A DNA stretch of 10,144 nt from Acinetobacter sp. (GTDB taxonomy: Bacteria; Pseudomonadota; Gammaproteobacteria; Pseudomonadales; Moraxellaceae): the NCBI GenBank assembly GCA_008017255.1, contig SSHD01000129.1, positions 1 through 10,144 of the forward strand, in the 5' to 3' direction. The notes below the pieces were generated by a model that saw only the letters and a program-made list of their open reading frames with translations, was not told the DNA's origin and did not search any database. The translations under genes and the position numbers were made by a program. Of the stretch, positions 1-6,038 are shown one piece after another (position 1 is the first letter of the stretch; the number at the start of each line of letters is the position of its first letter).

Positions 1-54
1 AACCAACGGATGCCGAGATCAAAACCCGGTGCCTTACCACTTGGCGACGCCCCT
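1..54 (-). tRNA. tRNA-Gln (UUG), partial, 3' end beyond window edge
   Basis: Second of two tandem glutamine tRNA genes in the direction of transcription. Positions 1-56 are identical to 101-156, so this copy has the same 5' acceptor strand (AGGGGCG), D arm and TTG anticodon as the complete copy. About 21 bases, the end of the T arm, the 3' acceptor strand and CCA, lie outside the window. It starts 25 bases after the CCA of the first copy, so both are very probably cut from one precursor that also carries ispE. In related genomes prs would be expected next, but it is not visible here. Confidence 0.93.
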
Positions 55-79
55 AATGCAGATGTTTACAGGTGAAAAT

Positions 80-154
80 TGGCAGGGGCGGCTGGATTCG
101 AACCAACGGATGCCGAGATCAAAACCCGGTGCCTTACCACTTGGCGACGCCCCT
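80..154 (-). tRNA. tRNA-Gln (anticodon UUG)
   Basis: Complete 75-base tRNA with encoded CCA (80-82). On the minus strand the acceptor stem is AGGGGCG paired with CGCCCCT, followed by discriminator G. The anticodon stem CCGGG/CTCGG (one G-T pair) encloses loop TTTTGAT, giving anticodon TTG, which reads CAA and, by wobble, CAG. The T stem GTTGG/CCAGC encloses TTCGAAT. The weak A1-U72 pair and G73 agree with known glutaminyl-tRNA synthetase identity elements. The gene lies directly behind ispE and shares its first two bases (AG) with the ispE TAG stop, so it is probably co-transcribed and released by RNase P. I saw no convincing separate promoter in the end of ispE. Confidence 0.97.
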
Positions 155-986
155 AACGTATCATGCTGAAATGTCTTAGTGGTGATTCTGCTAGTGCATT
201 GACCAAGTAGGCTTGGCAGGGTGCATGTTGCAAAATTTGTTCTAAGTTCATTTCCGCAGTGACTTCAATAAAAACACAAGCACCTGTACCTGTAAGCTTT
301 GCCTGACCAAATTGATCTAAATAGTGCATTGCTTCTTCAACTTCTGGATACAACTGTCGTGCCAAAGGCTCAAAGTTATTTCCAAACAGCGAAGGTTCTA
401 ACTGATAGGCGCAAAATGTAGTGATCTTAGAATCTCTTGTCAACGATTTTTGTGAAAAAAGCTGTTGAGTGCTGATAAAACAATCAGGTTTTAAAACGAT
501 ATATTGTTTTGGGCTTAAGTCGATGAATGAGAGCTGTTCACCAATGCCTTCGGCCCATGCGTTGCGACCAAAAACAAAGATTGGTACGTCCGCACCGAGC
601 TGCAGCGCATAGGCTGCCAATTGTTGTTCTGTGAGGTCACATTGCCACAGTTGATTCAGCACAATGAGCGTGGTGGCGGCATTGGATGAACCACCTCCTA
701 ATCCTGCCCCCATGGGAATATTTTTTTCAATGTGAATATTCAAGCCACATGGCTGTTTTGCATGTGGGAGTAATAGTTGTGCAGCGCGATAAATTAAATT
801 TTGTTCAAGTTGTACCGCCGCCAAACCTTCAATTTTAATGGAATCATCTTGAGTTATTTCAAAACTCATCCAGTCATATAAATCAATCAGTTGGAAAATG
901 GTTTGTAGTTCGTGATAACCATTTTTACGGCGACCTGTGATATGCAGAAATAAGTTTATTTTGGCTGGGGACGGGACTCGAATCAT
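153..986 (-). CDS. ispE: 4-diphosphocytidyl-2-C-methyl-D-erythritol kinase
   Basis: Cytosolic GHMP-family kinase that phosphorylates the 2-hydroxyl of CDP-methylerythritol with ATP, in the non-mevalonate (MEP) isoprenoid pathway. The 277-residue protein has all three family motifs: PSPAKINLFL near the N terminus with the expected catalytic Lys9, the glycine-rich ATP loop PMGAGLGGGSSNAA at 91-104, and LTGTGACVF at 231-239. GADVPIF at 131-137 contains the expected catalytic Asp133. Length is close to E. coli IspE (about 283). The ATG at 986 is the only in-frame start, because a stop lies shortly upstream and no GTG or TTG intervenes. No clear Shine-Dalgarno is visible, so translation may be coupled to lolB, which ends 13 bases upstream. 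The TAG stop (155-153) overlaps the 5' end of a tRNA-Gln gene. Confidence 0.97.
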   Translation of the reverse strand: MIRVPSPAKINLFLHITGRRKNGYHELQTIFQLIDLYDWMSFEITQDDSIKIEGLAAVQLEQNLIYRAAQLLLPHAKQPCGLNIHIEKNIPMGAGLGGGSSNAATTLIVLNQLWQCDLTEQQLAAYALQLGADVPIFVFGRNAWAEGIGEQLSFIDLSPKQYIVLKPDCFISTQQLFSQKSLTRDSKITTFCAYQLEPSLFGNNFEPLARQLYPEVEEAMHYLDQFGQAKLTGTGACVFIEVTAEMNLEQILQHAPCQAYLVNALAESPLRHFSMIR

Positions 987-999
987 CGCATAATCTACG

Positions 1000-1581
1000 T
1001 TATCGGTTTTGAATCAGCATTGTAATACGGTTTTCTTGATCTTCTGCAAGCATTTGTTTCATAATGAGTTTGTTGGGCAGTTTTTGCTCGCCTTGATAGC
1101 TGAAATCGACCATCCAACCATCTTCTTGCAGTTGCGTATAACGATTGTGTTCATCAAGACTGATGCTTGCTGCCGCTGTGGCGGTTTTGGCTTGCACCCA
1201 ATAGGTTAGATGGCTAATTGGTGCTTGCCAGCCAGTGGCTTTTTGCAGTAATTCTTCTGCTGTGGTTGCAGTAATTAAACCAGTTTTGGCGCTATTGAGC
1301 GTGACTTCGCCGGCTTGACCTTGAATCTGGGTTTTGCCAACGCCTAAGATACCTGTTAGTTCAATCTCAAATTGTTCTTGCTGTTGTGTCCAAGTAAAAA
1401 AGGCACTGCCAGATTGTTGCGGTGTACGCACGCCAATTTTGCCTTGTAAATGGAAGTTGTTTTCATCTTGTAGTTGCGGGGCAGTTACTGTTGCATTGGA
1501 TTTAATCAAATGCTGACAACCCGTTAAAAACAGCAGGCTACTACTACATAGTGCAAGACAGAATTTTGAAAACACAGACAT
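1000..1581 (-). CDS. lolB: Outer-membrane lipoprotein LolB (lipoprotein receptor)
   Basis: LolB accepts lipoproteins from periplasmic LolA and inserts them into the inner leaflet of the outer membrane. The 193-residue protein starts with a lipoprotein signal peptide: a short basic start, a hydrophobic core and lipobox LTGC with Cys22 as the acylation site. Residue +2 is Gln, not Asp, which fits outer-membrane sorting. The mature part has the LolB pattern: a beta-rich start (FHLQGKIGVRTP, 43-54), the exposed hydrophobic loop region LTGILGVG (75-82), then GWQAPISHLTYWVQA in the second half. The gene begins only 4 bases after the stop of the TPR gene; a modest AAGAG ribosome site lies in the end of that gene, so the two are probably translationally coupled. 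Next downstream is ispE, an order shared by many gammaproteobacteria. Confidence 0.93.
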   Translation of the reverse strand: MSVFSKFCLALCSSSLLFLTGCQHLIKSNATVTAPQLQDENNFHLQGKIGVRTPQQSGSAFFTWTQQQEQFEIELTGILGVGKTQIQGQAGEVTLNSAKTGLITATTAEELLQKATGWQAPISHLTYWVQAKTATAAASISLDEHNRYTQLQEDGWMVDFSYQGEQKLPNKLIMKQMLAEDQENRITMLIQNR

Positions 1582-1585
1582 GAAC

Positions 1586-3304
1586 TTAACTCTTTTTGAT
1601 ATTGACAGGTAAGATTAGACTATCAAGTTGCTGTAATTGTGGATGATTGGCATGATTTTTTTTCAGCTGTTGTAACACTTCACTAAATTGCGGTAGCGCA
1701 CCTTGCATATATAAAGCTTTGGCATAGCGAATGCCAATGTTGGGGTTTTGACTTAAAGTATACGCCTGCCCCAGTACCTTAACCGCGGTGTCGAAATCAT
1801 TTTGTAAAAAGGCAATATAACCCAAAGTGTCTAAAATAGAGGCTTGCTCGGGCGCAAAATTCAGCGCTCGCTCGGCATATAGTCGTGCTTCTTTTAAGCG
1901 GCGATTTTGCAAGGCGAGGGTATAGGCATAGGCATTGAGATAAGTTGGGCTGTTCGGCTCAAGTTGCAACAACTGTTTTAGGGTTTGATCTAATTTATCT
2001 CGGTCGGCATACGGGTCGAGCAGTAGTACTTCTGCATAAATTAGTTCGGGGTCATCGGGCAGGGCTTGAATGGCTTCATCTAACAAGGCCAACGCCGCTT
2101 TTTTATTGCCCATTTTTTTTAAAATATCGGCTTGTGCTTGATACAGAAAACTGGCGTGAAGTGGGTAATTGACCCGTTCTTGAGTTAAAAAGCGCAAGCC
2201 ATCATCCAGTTGACCTTGTTTTTCAAAAATACTCAGCATATTGCGCCGCGACACCATATATAAACTGCCACCAACCATACGATAATACGTTTGTGCCGTT
2301 TCGTAGTGCTGTTTGCGCTGTGCGTTAATGGCTAAATAGTAATAGGCTTCATTTTGGTATTTGGCGGAACTGCGTAATTCCACCAAATATTGTTCGGCTT
2401 TTTGGTCTTGTTTCAGGTCGATACTGGTCAAACCTGCAATAAACAAGGCTTCTTCGGCTTTGGGATGATCTTTAATAATGCTTTCGAGTTTGCTTAAAGC
2501 ACGTTGTTGTTGATTCATTTGAATGTAATAGCGTGCTTCGGCTAAACGCAGATCAATATTTTTGGGATTGTTTTGACTGGCTTTGGCAAACCATTGTTGT
2601 GTGGCAGCATCATCTTGCAAAGCCATCAGCAAATTGGCTTTCATTAAAATAAAACTGGTCGATTTTGGTCGTTGTCTTAAGGCACGGTTAATATTTTGCA
2701 GCGCTTGGACGTATAAACCATCTTGTGCTTCCAATGCTGCAATTAACGCCAAAATAGACGGATTATTTTTTTCCTGACTGTTACGTAAGGCTTTGCGCAG
2801 AATTTCTTGGTCTTGCGCGAATTCAGGCGAAATACCTGCCAAAATTTGTTCTAAGTCGGCGCTAGGGTCTATGCTGACGATTTTATCTAGTGTTTTAGCC
2901 GCTAAATCATATTTATGGGCTTTCAGCGCAATATGCGATAAATAAAATAAAGCAGGCACGTCTTGTGGTTCTTGTTCAACCCAATGCGTGGCAATATCTA
3001 AGGCGGCTTGGAGGTCGTTGTATTCCAGTGCTACATCTAAAGCGCGTTGTTTAATTAAGGTTGAATCATTACGAATCGCCAGCACGGTATAGTTGTGCAG
3101 GGCGGTTGCGGTATCGCCATATTCTAAGGCAAATTCGGCGACCATACTCTGTTGTAAAGCATGTTCAAAACTTTGCTCGGCGTACATGGCATGAATGGCT
3201 GGTGCAGAGGCAAAACTGCTCATGCTACCTAACAATAAGAATGTGGTAGAATACTGTCGAATCGTCTTGCCGTTTAAATGCTTAGGGCGATAGAGCTGAC
3301 GCAA
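1586..3304 (-). CDS. Exported TPR-repeat protein, LbcA-like (PA4667 family)
   Basis: 572-residue protein built largely of tetratricopeptide repeats from about residue 45 to 560, with clear helical pairs such as GDTATALHNYTVLA, HKYDLAAKTLDKIVSIDP, GNKKAALALLDEAIQALP and NDFDTAVKVLGQAYTL. The N terminus has a basic stretch (1-18), a hydrophobic core (about 19-32) and possible signal peptidase I sites (ASA at 32-34, IHA at 37-39). The start is TTG at 3304; the next Met (28) would remove the signal, so TTG is preferred, though the ribosome site is weak. Position (divergent from hemA, just before lolB) and fold match P. aeruginosa PA4667/LbcA, an outer-membrane lipoprotein adaptor of protease CtpA that controls peptidoglycan hydrolases. 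That function is inferred here only from synteny. Unlike LbcA, this protein has no lipobox cysteine: it reads LLGS at 24-27. Confidence 0.85.
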   Translation of the reverse strand: MRQLYRPKHLNGKTIRQYSTTFLLLGSMSSFASAPAIHAMYAEQSFEHALQQSMVAEFALEYGDTATALHNYTVLAIRNDSTLIKQRALDVALEYNDLQAALDIATHWVEQEPQDVPALFYLSHIALKAHKYDLAAKTLDKIVSIDPSADLEQILAGISPEFAQDQEILRKALRNSQEKNNPSILALIAALEAQDGLYVQALQNINRALRQRPKSTSFILMKANLLMALQDDAATQQWFAKASQNNPKNIDLRLAEARYYIQMNQQQRALSKLESIIKDHPKAEEALFIAGLTSIDLKQDQKAEQYLVELRSSAKYQNEAYYYLAINAQRKQHYETAQTYYRMVGGSLYMVSRRNMLSIFEKQGQLDDGLRFLTQERVNYPLHASFLYQAQADILKKMGNKKAALALLDEAIQALPDDPELIYAEVLLLDPYADRDKLDQTLKQLLQLEPNSPTYLNAYAYTLALQNRRLKEARLYAERALNFAPEQASILDTLGYIAFLQNDFDTAVKVLGQAYTLSQNPNIGIRYAKALYMQGALPQFSEVLQQLKKNHANHPQLQQLDSLILPVNIKKS

Positions 3305-3331
3305 TTTTTATTGATCCAAGTAATGCTTTTT

Positions 3332-3360
3332 ATGACACCGATATTGCACAATAGCATAAA
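3332..3360 (+). promoter_or_regulatory. Candidate sigma-70 promoter of hemA
   Basis: ATGACA (3332-3337, five of six to TTGACA) and CATAAA (3355-3360, four of six to TATAAT) are spaced 17 bases apart. Transcription would start near 3367, leaving about 15 bases before the preferred hemA ATG at 3382. It lies in the short divergent region shared with the TPR gene, for which I found no equally good promoter. This is a match by eye only. Confidence 0.35.
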
Positions 3361-3381
3361 TTTAGTGGAATGATGTCTGAT

Positions 3382-4665
3382 ATGTCTTTCTTTGCATTGG
3401 GTGTCAACCATCAAACTGCTTCTGTTGAACTTCGTGAGCAAATCGCTTTCAATGCCGAGCGATTGGCTGCGCTATTGTTGGATCAAACAGCGCATTCGTC
3501 GTTGCAAGATTTGGTGGTGGTGTCGACCTGTAACCGTACCGAAGTGTATGCCATGACTGAAGATGCCGAGAGTATTTTGCAGTGGTTGGCGCAGGTCAAC
3601 GGTGTAGATGTGAAACAACTGATTCATCATGTGTATCGTTACCAAGATGCACAAGCGGTGAGTCATTTAATGCGGGTTGCCAGTGGTTTAGATTCGCTCA
3701 TGTTGGGTGAGCCACAAATTTTAGGTCAAGTCAAAAGCGCCTTAGCACTGTCTAAACAAGCAGGAACGGTATCTCCTGAATTAAATAGCATTTTTGAATA
3801 TGCCTTTTATGCCGCCAAGCGCATTCGCTCTGAAACCTCGGTAGGCAGCCATGCGGTGTCTATGGGATATTCAGTGGCGCAATTGGCTGCGCAAGTGTTT
3901 AGTCATCCCGAAAAACTCACCGTCATGGTAGTGGCAGCAGGTGAAATGAATACGCTGGTGGCAAAACATTTTGCCGAAATGGGCGTGGGGAAAATGCTGA
4001 TTTGTAACCGTAGTCGTGAACGAGCCGAGCTGTTAGCACATGAAATTTCCCATCAAGTAGAGGCAGAAATTATTGCCTTTAGCGAACTGGCACAGCATTT
4101 ACACCGTGCCGATGTGGTATCGAGTTGTACCGGTAGTTTGCATGCCGTAATTGGTTATGCGGATGTCAAAGCCGCCTTAAAAAAACGCCGTTATCAACAA
4201 ATGCTGATGGTCGATTTGGCGGTACCACGTGATATAGACCCGAAAGTTGAATCTTTAGATAACGTGTATTTGTATGGCGTGGATGACTTGCAAACGGTGA
4301 TTGATGACAATTTAGCGCAACGTCGCCAAGCGGCGGTTGAAGCGGAAATTATGGTCAATCAGTTGGTAACTCAACTCATTACCCAACAAAAAGTAAAAGA
4401 AGCCAGCGGTATTATTCATAACTATCGTCAGCATAGTGATGAAATTCGTCAACATGAATTACAACATGCTTTAGAGGCTTTGCAGCACGGACACGCCCCT
4501 GAGCAAGTGTTGCAAGAATTTGCCCATCGTTTAACTCAAAAATTGCTGCATCCGACTTCTATTTTATTAAGAGAAGCCGCCAAAGCCGAACATCCTGATT
4601 ATTTTGAATGGCTACAACAGCATTTGCAGTATGTGTTTGAGCACGAACGCAAACCGAAACAATAA
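3382..4665 (+). CDS. hemA: Glutamyl-tRNA reductase
   Basis: HemA reduces the glutamate on glutamyl-tRNA(Glu) with NADPH to glutamate-1-semialdehyde, the first committed step of the C5 route to 5-aminolevulinate and heme. From ATG 3382 the protein is 427 residues and begins [19 protein letters not shown], aligned with the family start. Catalytic Cys50 sits in [12 protein letters not shown] at the same number as in E. coli. The glutamyl-tRNA site [24 protein letters not shown] starts at His95. The NADPH-binding region is at about 175-300, and the C-terminal dimerisation helices follow from about 315. ATGs at 3370 and 3373 are in frame and would add four or three residues; the alignment and the candidate promoter favour 3382. 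The nucleotide loop reads AAGEM at 185-189, with Ala where most relatives have the first Gly. The gene is divergent from the TPR-lolB-ispE train. Confidence 0.96.
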   Translation: MSFFALGVNHQTASVELREQIAFNAERLAALLLDQTAHSSLQDLVVVSTCNRTEVYAMTEDAESILQWLAQVNGVDVKQLIHHVYRYQDAQAVSHLMRVASGLDSLMLGEPQILGQVKSALALSKQAGTVSPELNSIFEYAFYAAKRIRSETSVGSHAVSMGYSVAQLAAQVFSHPEKLTVMVVAAGEMNTLVAKHFAEMGVGKMLICNRSRERAELLAHEISHQVEAEIIAFSELAQHLHRADVVSSCTGSLHAVIGYADVKAALKKRRYQQMLMVDLAVPRDIDPKVESLDNVYLYGVDDLQTVIDDNLAQRRQAAVEAEIMVNQLVTQLITQQKVKEASGIIHNYRQHSDEIRQHELQHALEALQHGHAPEQVLQEFAHRLTQKLLHPTSILLREAAKAEHPDYFEWLQQHLQYVFEHERKPKQ

Positions 4666-4692
4666 GTCTACTAGGTTAAATTGGCGCAGTTC

Positions 4693-4731
4693 TGCTGCAA
4701 CAGTGGCATAAGTTGACAAAAAATTGCAGCA
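4693..4731. repeat. Inverted repeat downstream of hemA, upstream of the regulator gene
   Basis: TGCTGCAA (4693-4700) and TTGCAGCA (4724-4731) are perfect 8-base inverted arms separated by 23 bases. The arm centres are 31 bases apart, close to three helical turns. A perfect TTGACA lies between them at 4713-4718, but no suitable -10 follows at 16-18 bases. No T run follows the right arm (A-rich sequence follows instead) and the loop is long, so it is not a standard terminator. It could be a paired operator site or chance. Confidence 0.5.
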
Positions 4732-4753
4732 CTTAAAAAACTATTAAAAAAAC

Positions 4754-4782
4754 TTCAAATCCATCACATTACGGCGTTAAAT
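4754..4782 (+). promoter_or_regulatory. Candidate sigma-70 promoter of the LuxR-type regulator gene
   Basis: TTCAAA (4754-4759) and TTAAAT (4777-4782), each four of six to consensus, are spaced 17 bases apart. Upstream A-tracts at 4735-4752 resemble an UP element. A start near 4789 would give a leader of about 30 bases before the first ATG at 4818. The inverted repeat at 4693-4731 ends 22 bases upstream of the -35, a position where an activator or repressor could act. Spotted by eye, moderate to low certainty. Confidence 0.35.
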
Positions 4783-4817
4783 AGAACAAGAGTGAGATAA
4801 AAATAAAGTCTATAGAT

Positions 4818-6038
4818 ATGGAACGTATGGGTGCAATGTTAAGTACAGAGCAAATGATTGGGCAAATTTATGATGCCGCCTTAAAACCAGAATTATGGAA
4901 TACGGTATTGCAGAATGTCGCTGCCTATACCCAATGTCAATCCGCCATATTTACCGCCATTGATCAATTGAGCCCTGCCTACAATTTTACCTTTAGCCAT
5001 AATATTCCAGAGCAAGCCTTGCAGGCCTATCAAGAGGAACGCATTCAAATTATAGATATGCGGTTGCATGCGCCGCTGTTAATGCGAGCTGGTATTGGTG
5101 AGCCATCTATTGCGTCGTGGAAGCATTATGTCAATATGCCCGACACCGATGAATATATATTTTATCAACGCTGTGTAAAACCTTCAGGGCTTGGTTCTGC
5201 CAATGGTATTTTATTGGAAAATGGCAAGTTTCGTTGGGCGGTATTTGCAGTGCATCGTGGCTTAAATGCGCCAGACTTCGATCAGCAAGATTTAGCCAAA
5301 ATGCGCTGTTTATCGGAACATTTACGCCGTGCTTTGCAAATTCATCGGCAAATTACCTTACTTAAGCAAGAAAAGCAGCAGGCTTATAATGTGCTCGATT
5401 GTTTAAAAGTTGGAGTGCTGATTTTAGACCACGACAGCCGTGTGATTTTTAGCAACCAAAAAGCCAAAACGGTGTTAGAAAAATCATCTGCTTTGACCAT
5501 AGATGCCTTTGACTGTTTACAAACAGCAAATCATCAACAACAAGCACAATTAAATACCTATATTTTAGGGGCTCTGTTTCGTTCAACCACGGTGCAGCAG
5601 TCGTTACCTGTTGGTGGCATTTTAGGTTTAAGTGACGCAGATGGTGGGCTAGCACTCATGTTAAGTATAGTGCCATTATCTAAATTGGCTTATGTCGCGC
5701 AAAACAGTGCGGATGAGCAAAAAGTGGCGATTTTCTTGACTGAGCCAAAGCATCAGCATCAGTTGGCAACAGCCTATTTGAAACAAATGTATAAGCTATC
5801 CAAACGTGAATTAGAGCTGTGTGAATGGTTTGTGAATGGTTTGGAACTCAAAGAAATTGCCCAGCAATGTGGTATTACCTACGAGTCAACCCGCACTTAT
5901 TTTAAATATATGTTTGAGAAAACTGGCTGCACATCGCAAAATGAACTGATGCAATTGCTGATGGGCGTAACGGTGGATTTTGAGCATATTGTTTCAGTGA
6001 AAGCTGCCGACACAGTTTGCTTAAGACAACAATCTTAA
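4818..6038 (+). CDS. LuxR-type helix-turn-helix transcriptional regulator with sensor-like N terminus
   Basis: 406 residues from ATG 4818; ATGs at 4827 and 4836 are in frame and equally possible, since no Shine-Dalgarno clearly decides. Residues 325-383 form a LuxR/GerE DNA-binding domain: LSKRELELCEWFVNGLELK, then EIAQQCGITYESTRTYFKYM as the turn and recognition helix, ending with SQNELMQLLM. Residues about 15-175 look like a GAF-type sensor fold (WNTVLQNVAAYTQCQSAIF onward), then a charged helical linker, and 190-310 look PAS-like (LKVGVLILDHDSRVIFSNQKA). I see no response-regulator receiver domain, membrane segment or signal peptide, so it is probably a cytosolic one-component sensor. I recognise neither ligand nor target. 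No synthase or obvious partner gene sits beside it. Its 3' end overlaps that of dnaG by 18 bases. Confidence 0.88.
   Translation: MERMGAMLSTEQMIGQIYDAALKPELWNTVLQNVAAYTQCQSAIFTAIDQLSPAYNFTFSHNIPEQALQAYQEERIQIIDMRLHAPLLMRAGIGEPSIASWKHYVNMPDTDEYIFYQRCVKPSGLGSANGILLENGKFRWAVFAVHRGLNAPDFDQQDLAKMRCLSEHLRRALQIHRQITLLKQEKQQAYNVLDCLKVGVLILDHDSRVIFSNQKAKTVLEKSSALTIDAFDCLQTANHQQQAQLNTYILGALFRSTTVQQSLPVGGILGLSDADGGLALMLSIVPLSKLAYVAQNSADEQKVAIFLTEPKHQHQLATAYLKQMYKLSKRELELCEWFVNGLELKEIAQQCGITYESTRTYFKYMFEKTGCTSQNELMQLLMGVTVDFEHIVSVKAADTVCLRQQS
6021..6038. repeat. Palindromic overlap of the convergent 3' ends
   Basis: The 18 bases TTAAGACAACAATCTTAA are shared by the ends of the regulator gene and dnaG. 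Arms TTAAGA and TCTTAA are perfect inverted repeats around CAACAA. The left TTA read on the minus strand is the dnaG stop and the right TAA is the regulator stop, so the symmetry places one stop codon at each outer edge. The stem has only one G-C pair per arm and no T run, so it should not be read as a strong terminator. Confidence 0.6.

Larger units (their letters stand above)
1..156. repeat. Tandem direct repeat carrying the two tRNA-Gln genes (100-base period)
   Basis: Positions 1-56 and 101-156 match base for base, and the shift is exactly 100 bases. The match ends two bases beyond the tRNA 5' ends (after TAA on the plus strand), so identity is confined to the tRNA and its immediate flank. 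The 25-base spacer at 55-79 does not resemble the region upstream of the first copy. This fits duplication, or gene conversion, of the tRNA unit only. Confidence 0.9.

Noticed and set aside
203..216. Small hairpin CCAAG/CTTGG in the end of ispE
   Set aside because: A five-base stem in coding sequence with no T run; chance is likely.
1009..1516. Plus-strand frames opposite lolB (also those opposite the TPR gene and dnaG)
   Set aside because: They are Cys-rich or otherwise unlike proteins, lie antisense to well-supported genes and lack start signals.
3402..3407. Perfect TTGACA on the minus strand as -35 of the TPR gene
   Set aside because: It lies inside hemA coding sequence and no -10 better than three of six follows at 16-19 bases.
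4713..4718. Perfect TTGACA as -35 of the regulator gene
   Set aside because: The bases at the proper distance are an A run with no TATAAT-like hexamer. The weaker pair at 4754/4777 is better spaced.
4693..4731. Inverted repeat as hemA intrinsic terminator
   Set aside because: The loop is 23 bases and the right arm is followed by A-rich, not T-rich, sequence on the plus strand.
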